This document shows positions 18,001 to 26,101 of a stretch of DNA of 64,000 bases, piece by piece. Source of the DNA: an uncultured Christensenellaceae bacterium (lineage in GTDB: Bacteria > Bacillota > Clostridia > Christensenellales > Pumilibacteraceae); assembly GCA_910588155.1 (NCBI GenBank), contig CAJUPB010000004.1:1-64000 (forward strand), written 5' to 3'. A model generated the notes under the pieces. It was given only the letters and a program-made list of their open reading frames with translations. It was not told the origin of the DNA and searched no databases. Numbering within the stretch: the first letter of the stretch is position 1; each line of letters starts with the position of its first letter. The translations under genes were made by a program, and so were the position numbers.

Positions 18001-20236
18001 AACCGAAACTAGAACTCATAGGCGGAGGAGCGACGCCGAGTGCCAAAGTATTGCCGTCCTGCGGTTGAGCTCCCGTTGCCGCAGCAGTACTGCTTCCCGA
18101 ACCGAGAGCAAGCACTTGCGTTTGCGCCGTATTGCTGACAGTGGTCTGCGTCGCCACGGCACGTTGCTGTGCTTGCGACGCCGCAATCTGCGAATTGAGC
18201 TTTATAATGTAAGCGCTGGTAGGCGCTACCGTTTCGTTCTCTTCCTGCTTGCGCTTGCTCAACGCACGCACAAACAGCCAAACGAGAATCAATATAATCG
18301 CAAGGCAAGCAAGACCTATTCCTATCCAGAAAAGAATCTTGTAGTGAGTGGGCCACGTAACATAAGCACTGCCACCCTCCGGATTAACGTTGACAACCCA
18401 ATCGACGGTTATCTTTCTTCCGTCGAAATCTATAAAACCAAGCTTAACCGTCGCACGTCCTTGCGCAAGCGGCGTAAGAATAAGTTCGTTGTTGACTTTC
18501 TCGACATACAACTTGCTGCTGCTTTCCGTGTCTTCCACGGGGATATAAGCCTCGTACAGATAGAAGTCGTCGTTGATAAACTGTTTGAATATATCATCGC
18601 TAATAGTGGAATATCTGCGTTGCGCTTTTCCCGTTATCGTTGTGTCGGAACCCATCGAATAGTCACCGTAAACATTGAAAGAAACGGGAATCGTGGTATT
18701 GCCGGGATTGGTAGTTGTGGAATTCTGATAATAAAGTATGGGGAACTCGACAACCGCACTACCCTTTTTCTCTGCCGTTATGAGATAATAGTCGACTTTT
18801 TTGGGCACTACTTCGTTTCCGGAAGCGTCCTTGACATAGAAAATTTGCAAGGAAACTATATTCTTCGGAGAAACGTTTATTTCGTCCTTTTCCAAAGAAA
18901 CGTCGAACTCCAATCCGCCGCGGCTGGGATAGTCGCACAAATCTTTCGGCTTAACGCGAACCTGCGCAAAACCCAAACTGCGCACGTCTGCCTTAATCGA
19001 AGAAGGAGTCTCCGTAGATTCGGCATCTTTGCTTACGTATTTGTCGTCGCCGGCATATTGATAAACGCTGGACGCATTCAAATCGACAGGCATACCATAC
19101 GGACTTTTTGCCACGGGCGCACTTCTCGCGATAAAATATACGCGCTTCGAGAAAGTGACTTCCATCCCCGTTTCGTCGGTAAACTTCAGAGTGAGGAAAT
19201 GATTACCCGTCCAAAACGCATCGCCCAATTTGTCCACGTCGTTCTCGGTAAAATGCACGTCAATCGTAACGGTAGGCGTTGCATCCACCACGGAATCTCC
19301 GCCCGTAACGCTTATAACGCAACGAGAAGCTCCGCTTATAGTCATAGGAACGACTTTAAATCTCGAAATATCGCGCAACAGCCAGTCTTCGCCTTGCGTA
19401 CCCGATTCCGTTTCCTTTACGGGTGTGCGGGTATTTCCGTCGTTGGTGCTGAAATCCAACGGAAGCGGCTTATACTCGTTAAGTCTGCTACCCACTATTT
19501 CGGAAAGAGAATATCTGACCGTCGTGTTATTCGCAAGTTCCAATCTCTCCGCAGTATTGCTGCCGTCGAAATCTCCGCGCAAATAGAATGCGCCCTGCGA
19601 GTCCCTGTTCTTCGCCGCAACGAAATTAGATTCCACCTCTACGGTTATATAGACGGTTATTTCCTGCGGGATTTTATCGATGTTTGTTTTTTTGGTCAAG
19701 ACAACCGCAATGAACGGAGCGGGGTCGGTTTTATACTGCTTTGCTTCGAATATCAAACCGCTTGCCCAATTACCCGGACCCGTTTTCTTTGAAACGGTCA
19801 CATACTCTTCGAAAGAATTGTATATACCGCCGAGCAAAGGCGTATTGGCTATTCCGTAATTGGACGAAGTATACAGACTGCTTACACTGTCGTCGATTCC
19901 GTTGGGATTGCTTCCGTTTTCAATTCTCCTGTAATGCTCCAATAATGCGGTAATATCGAGATAACGTTTCCTCAAAGCCTTGGAATTATTCGATTCCACG
20001 GTTGCAACGGAATTTTCCGCAAGCGCGGTGGAAGCGTCCTCGCCGTTGACGTCAAGCTTTAAGTTGATATCGAAATTTTTATCGGGCGGATACGCGGTAT
20101 TGCCACCCGCCGCATAGGCAACGTCCACACCGACCGACTTCAAAATAAGTCCGCCGAACAGCGCCGACAGCGCAAGAATCAAACAGAACGCTATCAAGCA
20201 ATATATTTTGTTTTTGCGTTTAGTCTTCATAAACAT
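15029..20236 (-). CDS. Giant membrane protein: extracellular domain, one TM, long hendecad coiled coil, RPGARPS tail (~1735 aa)
   Basis: I recognise no family. The N-terminus has a signal-like hydrophobic segment (residues ~8-35, ending VAYAAGG). Residues ~40-625 are beta-rich and presumably outside. One transmembrane helix follows (~630-657, FWIGIGLACLAIILILVWLF) with a basic inner flank (RALSKRKQEE). The cytoplasmic part has a low-complexity linker (~660-790), heptad coiled coil (~880-1400), about 15 copies of an 11-residue repeat EAEEEAERAKK (~1405-1585), a helical segment, and a C-terminal tail of repeated RPGARPS ending RPRPR. Starts at 20236 or 20230 (ATG) both fit the AGGAG site at the end of the preceding gene; TTG 20245 has no room for one. 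It begins 12 bases after the preceding gene ends. I infer that it links the surface to a cytoplasmic structure. Confidence 0.88.
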   Translation of the reverse strand: MFMKTKRKNKIYCLIAFCLILALSALFGGLILKSVGVDVAYAAGGNTAYPPDKNFDINLKLDVNGEDASTALAENSVATVESNNSKALRKRYLDITALLEHYRRIENGSNPNGIDDSVSSLYTSSNYGIANTPLLGGIYNSFEEYVTVSKKTGPGNWASGLIFEAKQYKTDPAPFIAVVLTKKTNIDKIPQEITVYITVEVESNFVAAKNRDSQGAFYLRGDFDGSNTAERLELANNTTVRYSLSEIVGSRLNEYKPLPLDFSTNDGNTRTPVKETESGTQGEDWLLRDISRFKVVPMTISGASRCVISVTGGDSVVDATPTVTIDVHFTENDVDKLGDAFWTGNHFLTLKFTDETGMEVTFSKRVYFIARSAPVAKSPYGMPVDLNASSVYQYAGDDKYVSKDAESTETPSSIKADVRSLGFAQVRVKPKDLCDYPSRGGLEFDVSLEKDEINVSPKNIVSLQIFYVKDASGNEVVPKKVDYYLITAEKKGSAVVEFPILYYQNSTTTNPGNTTIPVSFNVYGDYSMGSDTTITGKAQRRYSTISDDIFKQFINDDFYLYEAYIPVEDTESSSKLYVEKVNNELILTPLAQGRATVKLGFIDFDGRKITVDWVVNVNPEGGSAYVTWPTHYKILFWIGIGLACLAIILILVWLFVRALSKRKQEENETVAPTSAYIIKLNSQIAASQAQQRAVATQTTVSNTAQTQVLALGSGSSTAAATGAQPQDGNTLALGVAPPPMSSSFGSSTENSSTADENTAPPKATAKDDIAIPLSDDELLERIFIEKYEPRGMARRSFFKSKDLQNRELEKEKARIRDDVRDGMTIEEACKSLSERQSAQSSVLSGSDAVVSEEPKQETSILALIGFDPDSPLIAEGLTVIEETPESLSEEVALKNAENRLARIEKELEIVEERLSKTQKAFDKMKEAADDDENTLQLKEESNASLRKSIEDLEFKLATAKNKEKDKLMKDIENKENVISSNKEIVVKLQDELTAKRATLDELSGILGKYDEKKQALGTDKEKAVNVRDEAQENYNQAMQLLEQAKKAQETKEKLERLRPMLETVNTLDAEIRGLTNKAEKDAKEKDTYKAEVSDLQKQMLNTNDISVVNELSARMTELNKLVSELDKAIATSNKTKADKTIAFNGERRKANEFIDKEELEVEDVVKEEDDVIGKMAFDEYLQKTQQDRAQAEEQLTVLQASYDELVNGYDAEVMNIAVKTNAAVKEAEDALAEVQAELDILNQSMETASDDDKLMLSIDQMSLTEKLEQHKTALNELQASAAKEKVEYQLEYDNKLEETKKQIEEAQNNYDDASRKLDESMNKINPLDLILSGSGVISQDRQRMEAENLKKQLELSKSAMEQARLQAKMAQMNAEQAIVDAQRASDESKMEAERLAQEAIAKAEEARLAAEQKAEEEAEKARQEIEKAKQEAEEEKRRAAEEAERIKREAEEEAERAKKEAEEQAEQARREAEEEAERARKEAEEQAEQAKREAEEEAERARREAEEEAERAKKEAEEQVEQAKKAAEEEAERLRLEAEEEKRRAEEEAEKARIAAEEEAEKARIAAAEAEERAKKEAEEEAAKKLAEENRIKEKIEKKKAHILEMRTELRNITEESVAKDLKEKFYNELMKLDEDEKSTSELSDLINKCMEDADHTAEVLMYKTLANKAPKRIVKKVTERINKIPKKKAGSRAGAARRPGARPSRPGARPSRPGARPSRPGARPTRPGGRPRPR
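15048..15145. repeat. 21-bp tandem repeat encoding RPGARPS
   Basis: Near-identical 21-base units starting at 15069, 15090, 15111 and 15132, with a degenerate unit to the left, encode the repeated RPGARPS tail of the giant membrane protein. This repeat is basic, proline-rich and in frame. Confidence 0.85.
15486..15971. repeat. 33-bp repeats encoding hendecads
   Basis: Imperfect 33-base units encode 11-residue repeats (EAEEEAERAKK, EAEEQAEQARR and variants). Hendecads favour straight or slightly right-handed coiled coils, as in TolA-like or stalk proteins. An antisense open frame of Ala/Ser-rich sequence here is only a shadow of the repeat. Confidence 0.8.
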
Positions 20237-20248
20237 TCCCTTCAACTC

Positions 20249-23200
20249 CTACTTGTTGTCATCCAACGTCTCGACGTCGAACAAAATGTTGTCGTCGGAG
20301 TTAATCTTATCACCCATCTGTGCATCCGAAACACCGTCCGAGGGAACATCGAAAGCACCGAAAGTCATTGCCTCTACGGGAGTGCCGAAATCGGGCTCGA
20401 CAGGGATATCGGAAAGCGGTATCTGCTCGCCCATCTGCATCTTTGCATTGGCTTCTTTTCTTGCTTCGAGTTCGGCTTTCATTTCGGCCAAAGACTGTTT
20501 CTTTTTCTTATCCTTCTTTTTCTTCGACTTCTTTCCGCCGTCCGCGCCGTCGTCGAGATTTATACCGTCGCGTTTCTGCGCGGCTTTTTTCATATCATTG
20601 AACATCTTTGCGTATTTGGGGTCTTGAAGTTTAAGTTTCGTTTGCACAAGCTGCTCTTTGCTAATCGAATCGGACTTATTGTGCACCTTGTCGCGAAGCT
20701 TGATGAGCATCTGATTCTTTCTGATAATACGCTTTTGCTCCGCTTTCTTCTTCCAGTAAATGCCCATTCTAATCATAAAGATTATAAACATCAGGACAAA
20801 AACTGCAACGGCGCAGATTATCCATATATTTCTGTATGTCGCGACAGACAAAGTTTCGATTATTCCGGAAACCGCAATCTTGAACGAAAGCACGTAGTTT
20901 TCGCTCTCGTTCATAATAAGCACGTTGACCAATTGCGCCGACTCTGTATTCTTTATCGGCTTAATAACCAACTCGTTATCTGCGTTGTACACGTCGAAAT
21001 AATTGAAAGCATTTTCGTACATAGGTTTTGCAAACTGTATGCTGAACGAAGAACGCTCTTCAATCGACGAAGCGTATTTGTTCAAAATATCTATAAGTTT
21101 GACGCGGTATTCTTTATCTTTGTTTGCAACGAATCCCAAACCGTCGTCGGCAACCACACGTCCGTGACTGACGTTTACGTTAATCACCAAATCTCCCGTG
21201 TCGCGGTCGCTCAAAACAACTTTCGCGGGTCTCAATTTTATACCCGTTTCAAACCGTTGTCCCGCACTGCTGCCGATTCCTTTGAACTTAACAACGAACA
21301 TAAATTCTTTGTTTTTCACGGAATCGTCTTCGTATTGACCGAGGGTAAGCACAACATCGTTATCGTTTATACCGTTGTCGTCTTTATTTATGGTTACGCT
21401 GCCGATAAATTGCGGCAAACCGGATACGGGAGTCCAAACAGCATCGCCCGTGTTCTTTTCCACAAAATAATATCCGTCGGGAGCCAACTCGGTATTGTCT
21501 CTGTCTATGACAAACTCGTCAAATTTAAAGTCTCCGTTATAGGTCTTGGCTATGACGGTCTTTAAGTCGGACAAATAATACCGCTTGCTGTCTTTCAAAC
21601 TCAACGTCCCTTCCATCTCCGAACGGTTTTGCACGTAAAGAGTGAAGTATGCCTCGATGGGTTTGCCGTACTGCTTGATATAAACTTCAATCATAACCGT
21701 ACCGCTTGCTCTGGGCGTAACGGTAAGACTGCGTCCGTCGGGCGCAATCTTCACCGTCGCGACGGTTTCGTTCGAAGAGCTTGCCGACACATAAGTGGTA
21801 TCGGGTTCTTCCGTAAACGTGGTTATCGGATAAACTTTTTCGTCCGTAATCGTATCGGAATCAAACCGCTTCAAACCGTTGGTTTCGAAATTGGATTTGA
21901 CAACGTTGATGTTGAACACCAACGTGATAACTTCGTCTACAAGATTGCCCGAAGCATCGCGCGTCTGTATGGGAGTATCCATAGAACTGCTTGCAAAACG
22001 GCGCACTTCGATTCGGATATTATTGTACATACAAGGCACAAATGCCTCGAAAGTAAATTCGTTTCGGTTCAGAGTAACCGTAGTGTTCACTTTATCGAAC
22101 TGGTCGGTAAACTCTTTGAAATCGTCGTACTTGTTTTCTACCGTAAGACTCTTTTGAGTGAGATAAATATTTGTATAGTCGTCAAACAGTCCGGAATTGT
22201 TGAGCGAGAAGATATATTTCGATGAGCTCGAACCAACAGTTCTCTGCGGCACGGTGACGTTATATTCGTTAAATCCTTCTTCCGCACGGTACACGAAAGG
22301 ATTATTATCGCTGTCCACGCCCTCGATTATAAGAGACGATTGCACAAATGCGGGAACTGATATTTCATTCTCGTTGTAGAACTTGACATTTTCGCCCTCC
22401 GCCTTATCGTAATATGTTTCCGACAAATACAATCCGTATCTCGGCAAAGCGTCAATGCTGCCCGTCATATCGGGCTTGGCGAGGTCGTTGTTTACATATA
22501 TTAGATTTTGAGTAGACGAAAGCGCCGTGAACTGCATTACACGGTAAGAAACGCGCAACATCAAACTCCCGTCTCTCTCGACCACAGAGGCGTTAAAACC
22601 GTAGATATTGTTGAAATTACGCAATTTGGCATTATATTGGTCCAACGACGAAGCACCGTCGGTTATTCCGGTGAGTTGGAATCCTGCGGAAACGTCATCG
22701 ACGGGAATAAAGAATTCGACCGTCTGCGGAGTGCAACTGAAATAGTTTCTCGTGCCGGCAAAAGGCTCGGTGCTGCTTTCGTAAGAAACAGCGTCTCCGT
22801 CGGTATCGAATGCAAAATATTTGTATTTATCGGTGAAATACGAATCGGCACTGTAATTTGCATCGCCGTTTTCAATATAATAACGTGCAAGATTGGCATC
22901 CACAACTCTTTGCTTGGCAGGGAAACCCGTGTCGTTCGCATACGCTTGCCCTACTACATATTCGGCAAATTTTTCCGCATTCGTAACATTGAAATAACTT
23001 GCAAGCTTATCCAAACCGTATTGAATGTTTGTCAAAGCAATCGAGTATGTGTTATTTTTCGAGTTGTTGGGGTCCAAGACCGGAATGCTTATATTACTTC
23101 CGTCCCCGTTCAATCTGTTGTCAAACTTGTTAAACTCGGCTTGCGTGTTGGCAATGGTTATCTTCGTCTCTACTGCGTCGAAATCATAGAAAAGATAATC

Positions 23201-25702
23201 GCTGTTATGCGACGCCAACGTGTCCACGCTGCTGCGATATCTTCCGATGTAATACTGCATAATAATCGCAGTGTTTTTCGTGGATTGATACGGCGTAATC
23301 TCTATGCTTACATTTCCGGTTCCGCCGCTCGCATTATCCGCAACCACTTTATACGAAAGATAGTGCGCCAAAATTTCCGAAGAAATCGGAGTTTTGGAAG
23401 CATCGTCAAAGAAAAATTTCGGCGTACCGTCATTGGGAATGTTCTCCGACGGCTTGCTGACAAGCGTGGTACTCTTGGTTATACTGCGATTCGGCAAATC
23501 GGTATCGGAAGGCGCAAGAATACGGAAAGCGTCTCCCGAAACATTGTCCACGATTACCTGCGAATACTTATCGTCGGAAACACCTGTCGCAGAATCGGTT
23601 TTACCCTTCAAGTCTATAACCGTTTTCATAGAGTAGTCGAAACCGCTCTCTTCTTCTTTCGTAGACGGACGTCCCGTACTCGTAAGGAAATTGATTTCGT
23701 TATCGTTGTTTAAGCCGTAATTCTTTTGCGTTCTGCCTGTTTCGTCGAGGAAAACGTCTTTGAGTTCGATTTTGAAATCTCCGTTTACATTGTCGTAAGA
23801 AATCTGATATATCTTACCCACCGAACTCAATCCGACAAGATAATTGCCGTAACCGCCGGAAAGTCTTATAATACGGTTCTTATCCGAACCGTCGACACCG
23901 AACTCGTCGTTGAGCTTATCTTTGAGCGAAGTAAAGCTCTTATGTTTGTTCCAAACGTAAACGTCTCCGACCGTTCCGTCGAGAGTCGTCATACCGCTTA
24001 AAAATTGGTCGCCGTCTTTAAAAGCCTCGTTGAAAGTCGCATCGACTTTATCCGTCGATGCGGTAAGAGGCAATCTGCCTTCGGCATTGTACGAACCTTC
24101 CGTACCGTTTGTGGTGACGGTACCGAAAAGAGGTCTTCCCATAGACGTTTTTCCCGCAACGACCGATATGGGATTACCCGTAAATGCGCTGCTCGGAATC
24201 TGCGATATGGCGCCGTATGCTTTTTTCGTGGAAACGTCGGACTGACCGCTTTGACCGTTATAACCGTTACCGAAGAAATACAGATAATTTCCGTGAATCA
24301 AATATCCGTATCCGTTTCCGACACTCATCGTATCGACGTACACGTCGGTAGGAATTTCCTCTTGAGAATTTCTGAATCTAACCGTGGAATGTACGGGTTC
24401 GAGACTGGTTACACCGCTGCTTTTTTCCGCCGCATAAAACTCATAAGGATAGCCGCTGACTGTCGAATTTGCAGCAAAAGCTTCGTCGAACGCATAAACG
24501 GTTTCGTCGGTTCCGTCCAAAGTGGCCTTTATATAAAGCGAACTGCTGGTCCAAGTATACGGCGAATATCTATCCGTCTTGCTTGCGTCTTTAAAAGCTC
24601 CGTTCTTCTGCTCGTCTATTTCGTCTCTGTCGCTCGAATTCGTTCTTGTGGGAACCAAATCTATAAGCTTTTCCGGATACAAAACTTTAATGGCGCTTTC
24701 TGCGGGCACGGATGTAGTGTATGCCGTCTCGCCCACGCCGTAAGAATACGAACCGTCTTTCGGGATATAAAAGTTTTTGCCGCGAACATACAAATCACTG
24801 TCGTTCGAGATAAGCACTGTACCGCCGCCCACCGAAACGTTCTGTATCAGTGCATTTGCATCGGAAGATGCGGTTCCTGTCGTCGTATCCATAGAGAAAT
24901 CGTACATCTGCGCACGCAAATCATTGGTGGAAGACGGCGAACCCGTGGTGAAATACTTATTGGAACCCCAACCGAAATAGAATATCTTTTTTTGTGCGCC
25001 TACCGTTCTATAATGCTTGACGACGTAGTTGTCGTCGCCGCCGACTATGTCCAAGAGATTGCCTTTCTCGTTCGTCATCTCACCGGAAACGCCTTCCACC
25101 GCCGTCAAAGGAACCAATGCTTTCAAATGAGTGAGATTGGTGTCTGCCGTCGCATAGTTCACGATTGTGGGGGTTTTGGAAATGTAAGACGCCGTCGTCG
25201 CTTCTGCTTGCAAAAGAATACCGAAAGAATTATTGGAAGCGTCGTCGTTCCTATTTATATAGTTGCGTCCCCAAGTATATATATGTCCCTTTTCCGTGAT
25301 AAAAGCCGCGCTGGAACGCGTGGTCGCAATCTTTAAAATTTTATCCTGTTCTTCGTTGGGACCCAACGGCGTGTAGTCCATAGTAACATTGTTTGCCGTC
25401 GACTTGGGACCGCGAACAAAAGTAACCGCTATTTTCTGCGGATTCACGGAGTATTCGACACCGAGCGCATTCGTCGTCACGGACGAAGAAAGATTCCAAC
25501 CATAGAGGTCTCCGTCGTAAGTAAGACCTATCGCAAAGTCTTCGCCAAGTGCAACCTGCTTAAACCGCAAACCGTTTGCGCTTTCCTCGCCGCGAGCGAT
25601 TTGCACGGCAAAAGGCGCAAAAAATATTGACAGCAATGCGCTTAAACACAACATAGCGATAAGCGCACCCGCGATTATTTTTGATTTAAGGCTTTTTTCC
25701 AT
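20249..25702 (-). CDS. Giant exported protein with RCC1-like repeats, Big2-like domain and C-terminal TM (~1817 aa), first gene of the giant operon
   Basis: The N-terminus is a signal peptide or anchor (residues ~8-32, IIAGALIAMLCLSALLSIFF). Residues ~45-650 carry at least six RCC1-type propeller repeats, each with a glycine-rich GxxxxxxL..xGxLYxWG pattern: DGDLYGWN ~60, GHIYTWGRN ~140, YFGWGSNKY ~240, SDLYVRGKN ~305, YLYFFGNGYNGQSG ~475 and VGKIYQISYD ~628. A Big2-like Ig domain lies near 1285-1357 (SSNETVATVKIAPDGRSLTV, then ASGTVMIEV). One transmembrane helix at ~1619-1645 is followed by a basic then acidic cytoplasmic tail of about 170 residues with a lysine run (KKSKKKKDKKKK). GAGG precedes ATG 25702; the longer frame to 25780 has no support. 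RCC1 folds usually bind proteins or carbohydrates; the ligand here is unknown. Confidence 0.88.
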   Translation of the reverse strand: MEKSLKSKIIAGALIAMLCLSALLSIFFAPFAVQIARGEESANGLRFKQVALGEDFAIGLTYDGDLYGWNLSSSVTTNALGVEYSVNPQKIAVTFVRGPKSTANNVTMDYTPLGPNEEQDKILKIATTRSSAAFITEKGHIYTWGRNYINRNDDASNNSFGILLQAEATTASYISKTPTIVNYATADTNLTHLKALVPLTAVEGVSGEMTNEKGNLLDIVGGDDNYVVKHYRTVGAQKKIFYFGWGSNKYFTTGSPSSTNDLRAQMYDFSMDTTTGTASSDANALIQNVSVGGGTVLISNDSDLYVRGKNFYIPKDGSYSYGVGETAYTTSVPAESAIKVLYPEKLIDLVPTRTNSSDRDEIDEQKNGAFKDASKTDRYSPYTWTSSSLYIKATLDGTDETVYAFDEAFAANSTVSGYPYEFYAAEKSSGVTSLEPVHSTVRFRNSQEEIPTDVYVDTMSVGNGYGYLIHGNYLYFFGNGYNGQSGQSDVSTKKAYGAISQIPSSAFTGNPISVVAGKTSMGRPLFGTVTTNGTEGSYNAEGRLPLTASTDKVDATFNEAFKDGDQFLSGMTTLDGTVGDVYVWNKHKSFTSLKDKLNDEFGVDGSDKNRIIRLSGGYGNYLVGLSSVGKIYQISYDNVNGDFKIELKDVFLDETGRTQKNYGLNNDNEINFLTSTGRPSTKEEESGFDYSMKTVIDLKGKTDSATGVSDDKYSQVIVDNVSGDAFRILAPSDTDLPNRSITKSTTLVSKPSENIPNDGTPKFFFDDASKTPISSEILAHYLSYKVVADNASGGTGNVSIEITPYQSTKNTAIIMQYYIGRYRSSVDTLASHNSDYLFYDFDAVETKITIANTQAEFNKFDNRLNGDGSNISIPVLDPNNSKNNTYSIALTNIQYGLDKLASYFNVTNAEKFAEYVVGQAYANDTGFPAKQRVVDANLARYYIENGDANYSADSYFTDKYKYFAFDTDGDAVSYESSTEPFAGTRNYFSCTPQTVEFFIPVDDVSAGFQLTGITDGASSLDQYNAKLRNFNNIYGFNASVVERDGSLMLRVSYRVMQFTALSSTQNLIYVNNDLAKPDMTGSIDALPRYGLYLSETYYDKAEGENVKFYNENEISVPAFVQSSLIIEGVDSDNNPFVYRAEEGFNEYNVTVPQRTVGSSSSKYIFSLNNSGLFDDYTNIYLTQKSLTVENKYDDFKEFTDQFDKVNTTVTLNRNEFTFEAFVPCMYNNIRIEVRRFASSSMDTPIQTRDASGNLVDEVITLVFNINVVKSNFETNGLKRFDSDTITDEKVYPITTFTEEPDTTYVSASSSNETVATVKIAPDGRSLTVTPRASGTVMIEVYIKQYGKPIEAYFTLYVQNRSEMEGTLSLKDSKRYYLSDLKTVIAKTYNGDFKFDEFVIDRDNTELAPDGYYFVEKNTGDAVWTPVSGLPQFIGSVTINKDDNGINDNDVVLTLGQYEDDSVKNKEFMFVVKFKGIGSSAGQRFETGIKLRPAKVVLSDRDTGDLVINVNVSHGRVVADDGLGFVANKDKEYRVKLIDILNKYASSIEERSSFSIQFAKPMYENAFNYFDVYNADNELVIKPIKNTESAQLVNVLIMNESENYVLSFKIAVSGIIETLSVATYRNIWIICAVAVFVLMFIIFMIRMGIYWKKKAEQKRIIRKNQMLIKLRDKVHNKSDSISKEQLVQTKLKLQDPKYAKMFNDMKKAAQKRDGINLDDGADGGKKSKKKKDKKKKQSLAEMKAELEARKEANAKMQMGEQIPLSDIPVEPDFGTPVEAMTFGAFDVPSDGVSDAQMGDKINSDDNILFDVETLDDNK

Positions 25703-25777
25703 AAATTCCTCATTCGCCTGATTTCGGCACGATTGTAATAAACACGATAGTATAAAACATAAAACGTGTCCTCTAAA

Positions 25778-25800
25778 CAATATTATACCCGATAATATTG
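25778..25800. promoter_or_regulatory. Operator-like palindrome in the leader of the giant operon
   Basis: CAATATTAT (25778-25786), 5 bases, ATAATATTG (25792-25800) is a perfect 9-bp inverted repeat lying about 5-27 bases after the predicted transcript start. Position and symmetry suggest a repressor site; no regulator gene is adjacent. Confidence 0.5.
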
Positions 25801-25811
25801 CAGTTATATAT

Positions 25812-25841
25812 ATTATAAAACAAATCTGCGCGGGTTGTCAA
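25812..25841 (-). promoter_or_regulatory. Sigma-A promoter of the giant operon
   Basis: On the minus strand TTGACA (25836-25841), 18 bases, TATAAT (25812-25817). Both hexamers are perfect consensus. The predicted start near 25805 gives a leader of about 100 bases, longer than for the neighbouring genes. Confidence 0.8.
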
Positions 25842-26033
25842 TACAATGTTCATATTTTTTTCATATTTTTACCGTCTCAAATAGGGCATTTTTATGATTT
25901 TTTCTTTAAAAGCAAGCTAAAAAACGCCATTTTAGTAAAAAAGCGTTTATTCGGTCATTAAAAGTTTATTCGAAACCGCAAACGAATATTTTATAATTAT
26001 TCAAATAACTTTAAAACTTTATCACTTTATCAC

Positions 26034-26062
26034 TTGCCATTATCGGCGATATCGTATATAAT
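26034..26062 (+). promoter_or_regulatory. Sigma-A promoter of serC-serA
   Basis: TTGCCA (26034-26039), 17 bases, TATAAT (26057-26062), with a start near 26069 and AAAGGAGAG before the serC ATG. Confidence 0.8.
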
Positions 26063-26101
26063 ATAGAACAATAATATGCTTATAAAAGGAGAGTTAAGAC
26101 A

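Larger units (their letters stand above)
25703..26101. other. Divergent regulatory spacer between the giant operon and serC
   Basis: This 399-base AT-rich spacer contains the leftward promoter and palindrome of the giant operon and the rightward serC promoter. The middle part (about 25860-26030) shows no gene and no clear stem-loop. Confidence 0.8.

Noticed and set aside
16943..19792. Long plus-strand open frame (949 codons) opposite the giant membrane protein
   Set aside because: Its composition (Arg, Phe, Cys-rich with no domain) is that of an antisense shadow of a biased coding strand; no ribosome site or conserved motif is visible.
22508..25336. Plus-strand open frames of ~400 codons opposite the RCC1-like protein
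   Set aside because: Antisense shadows with random-looking, Arg/Val-rich translation.
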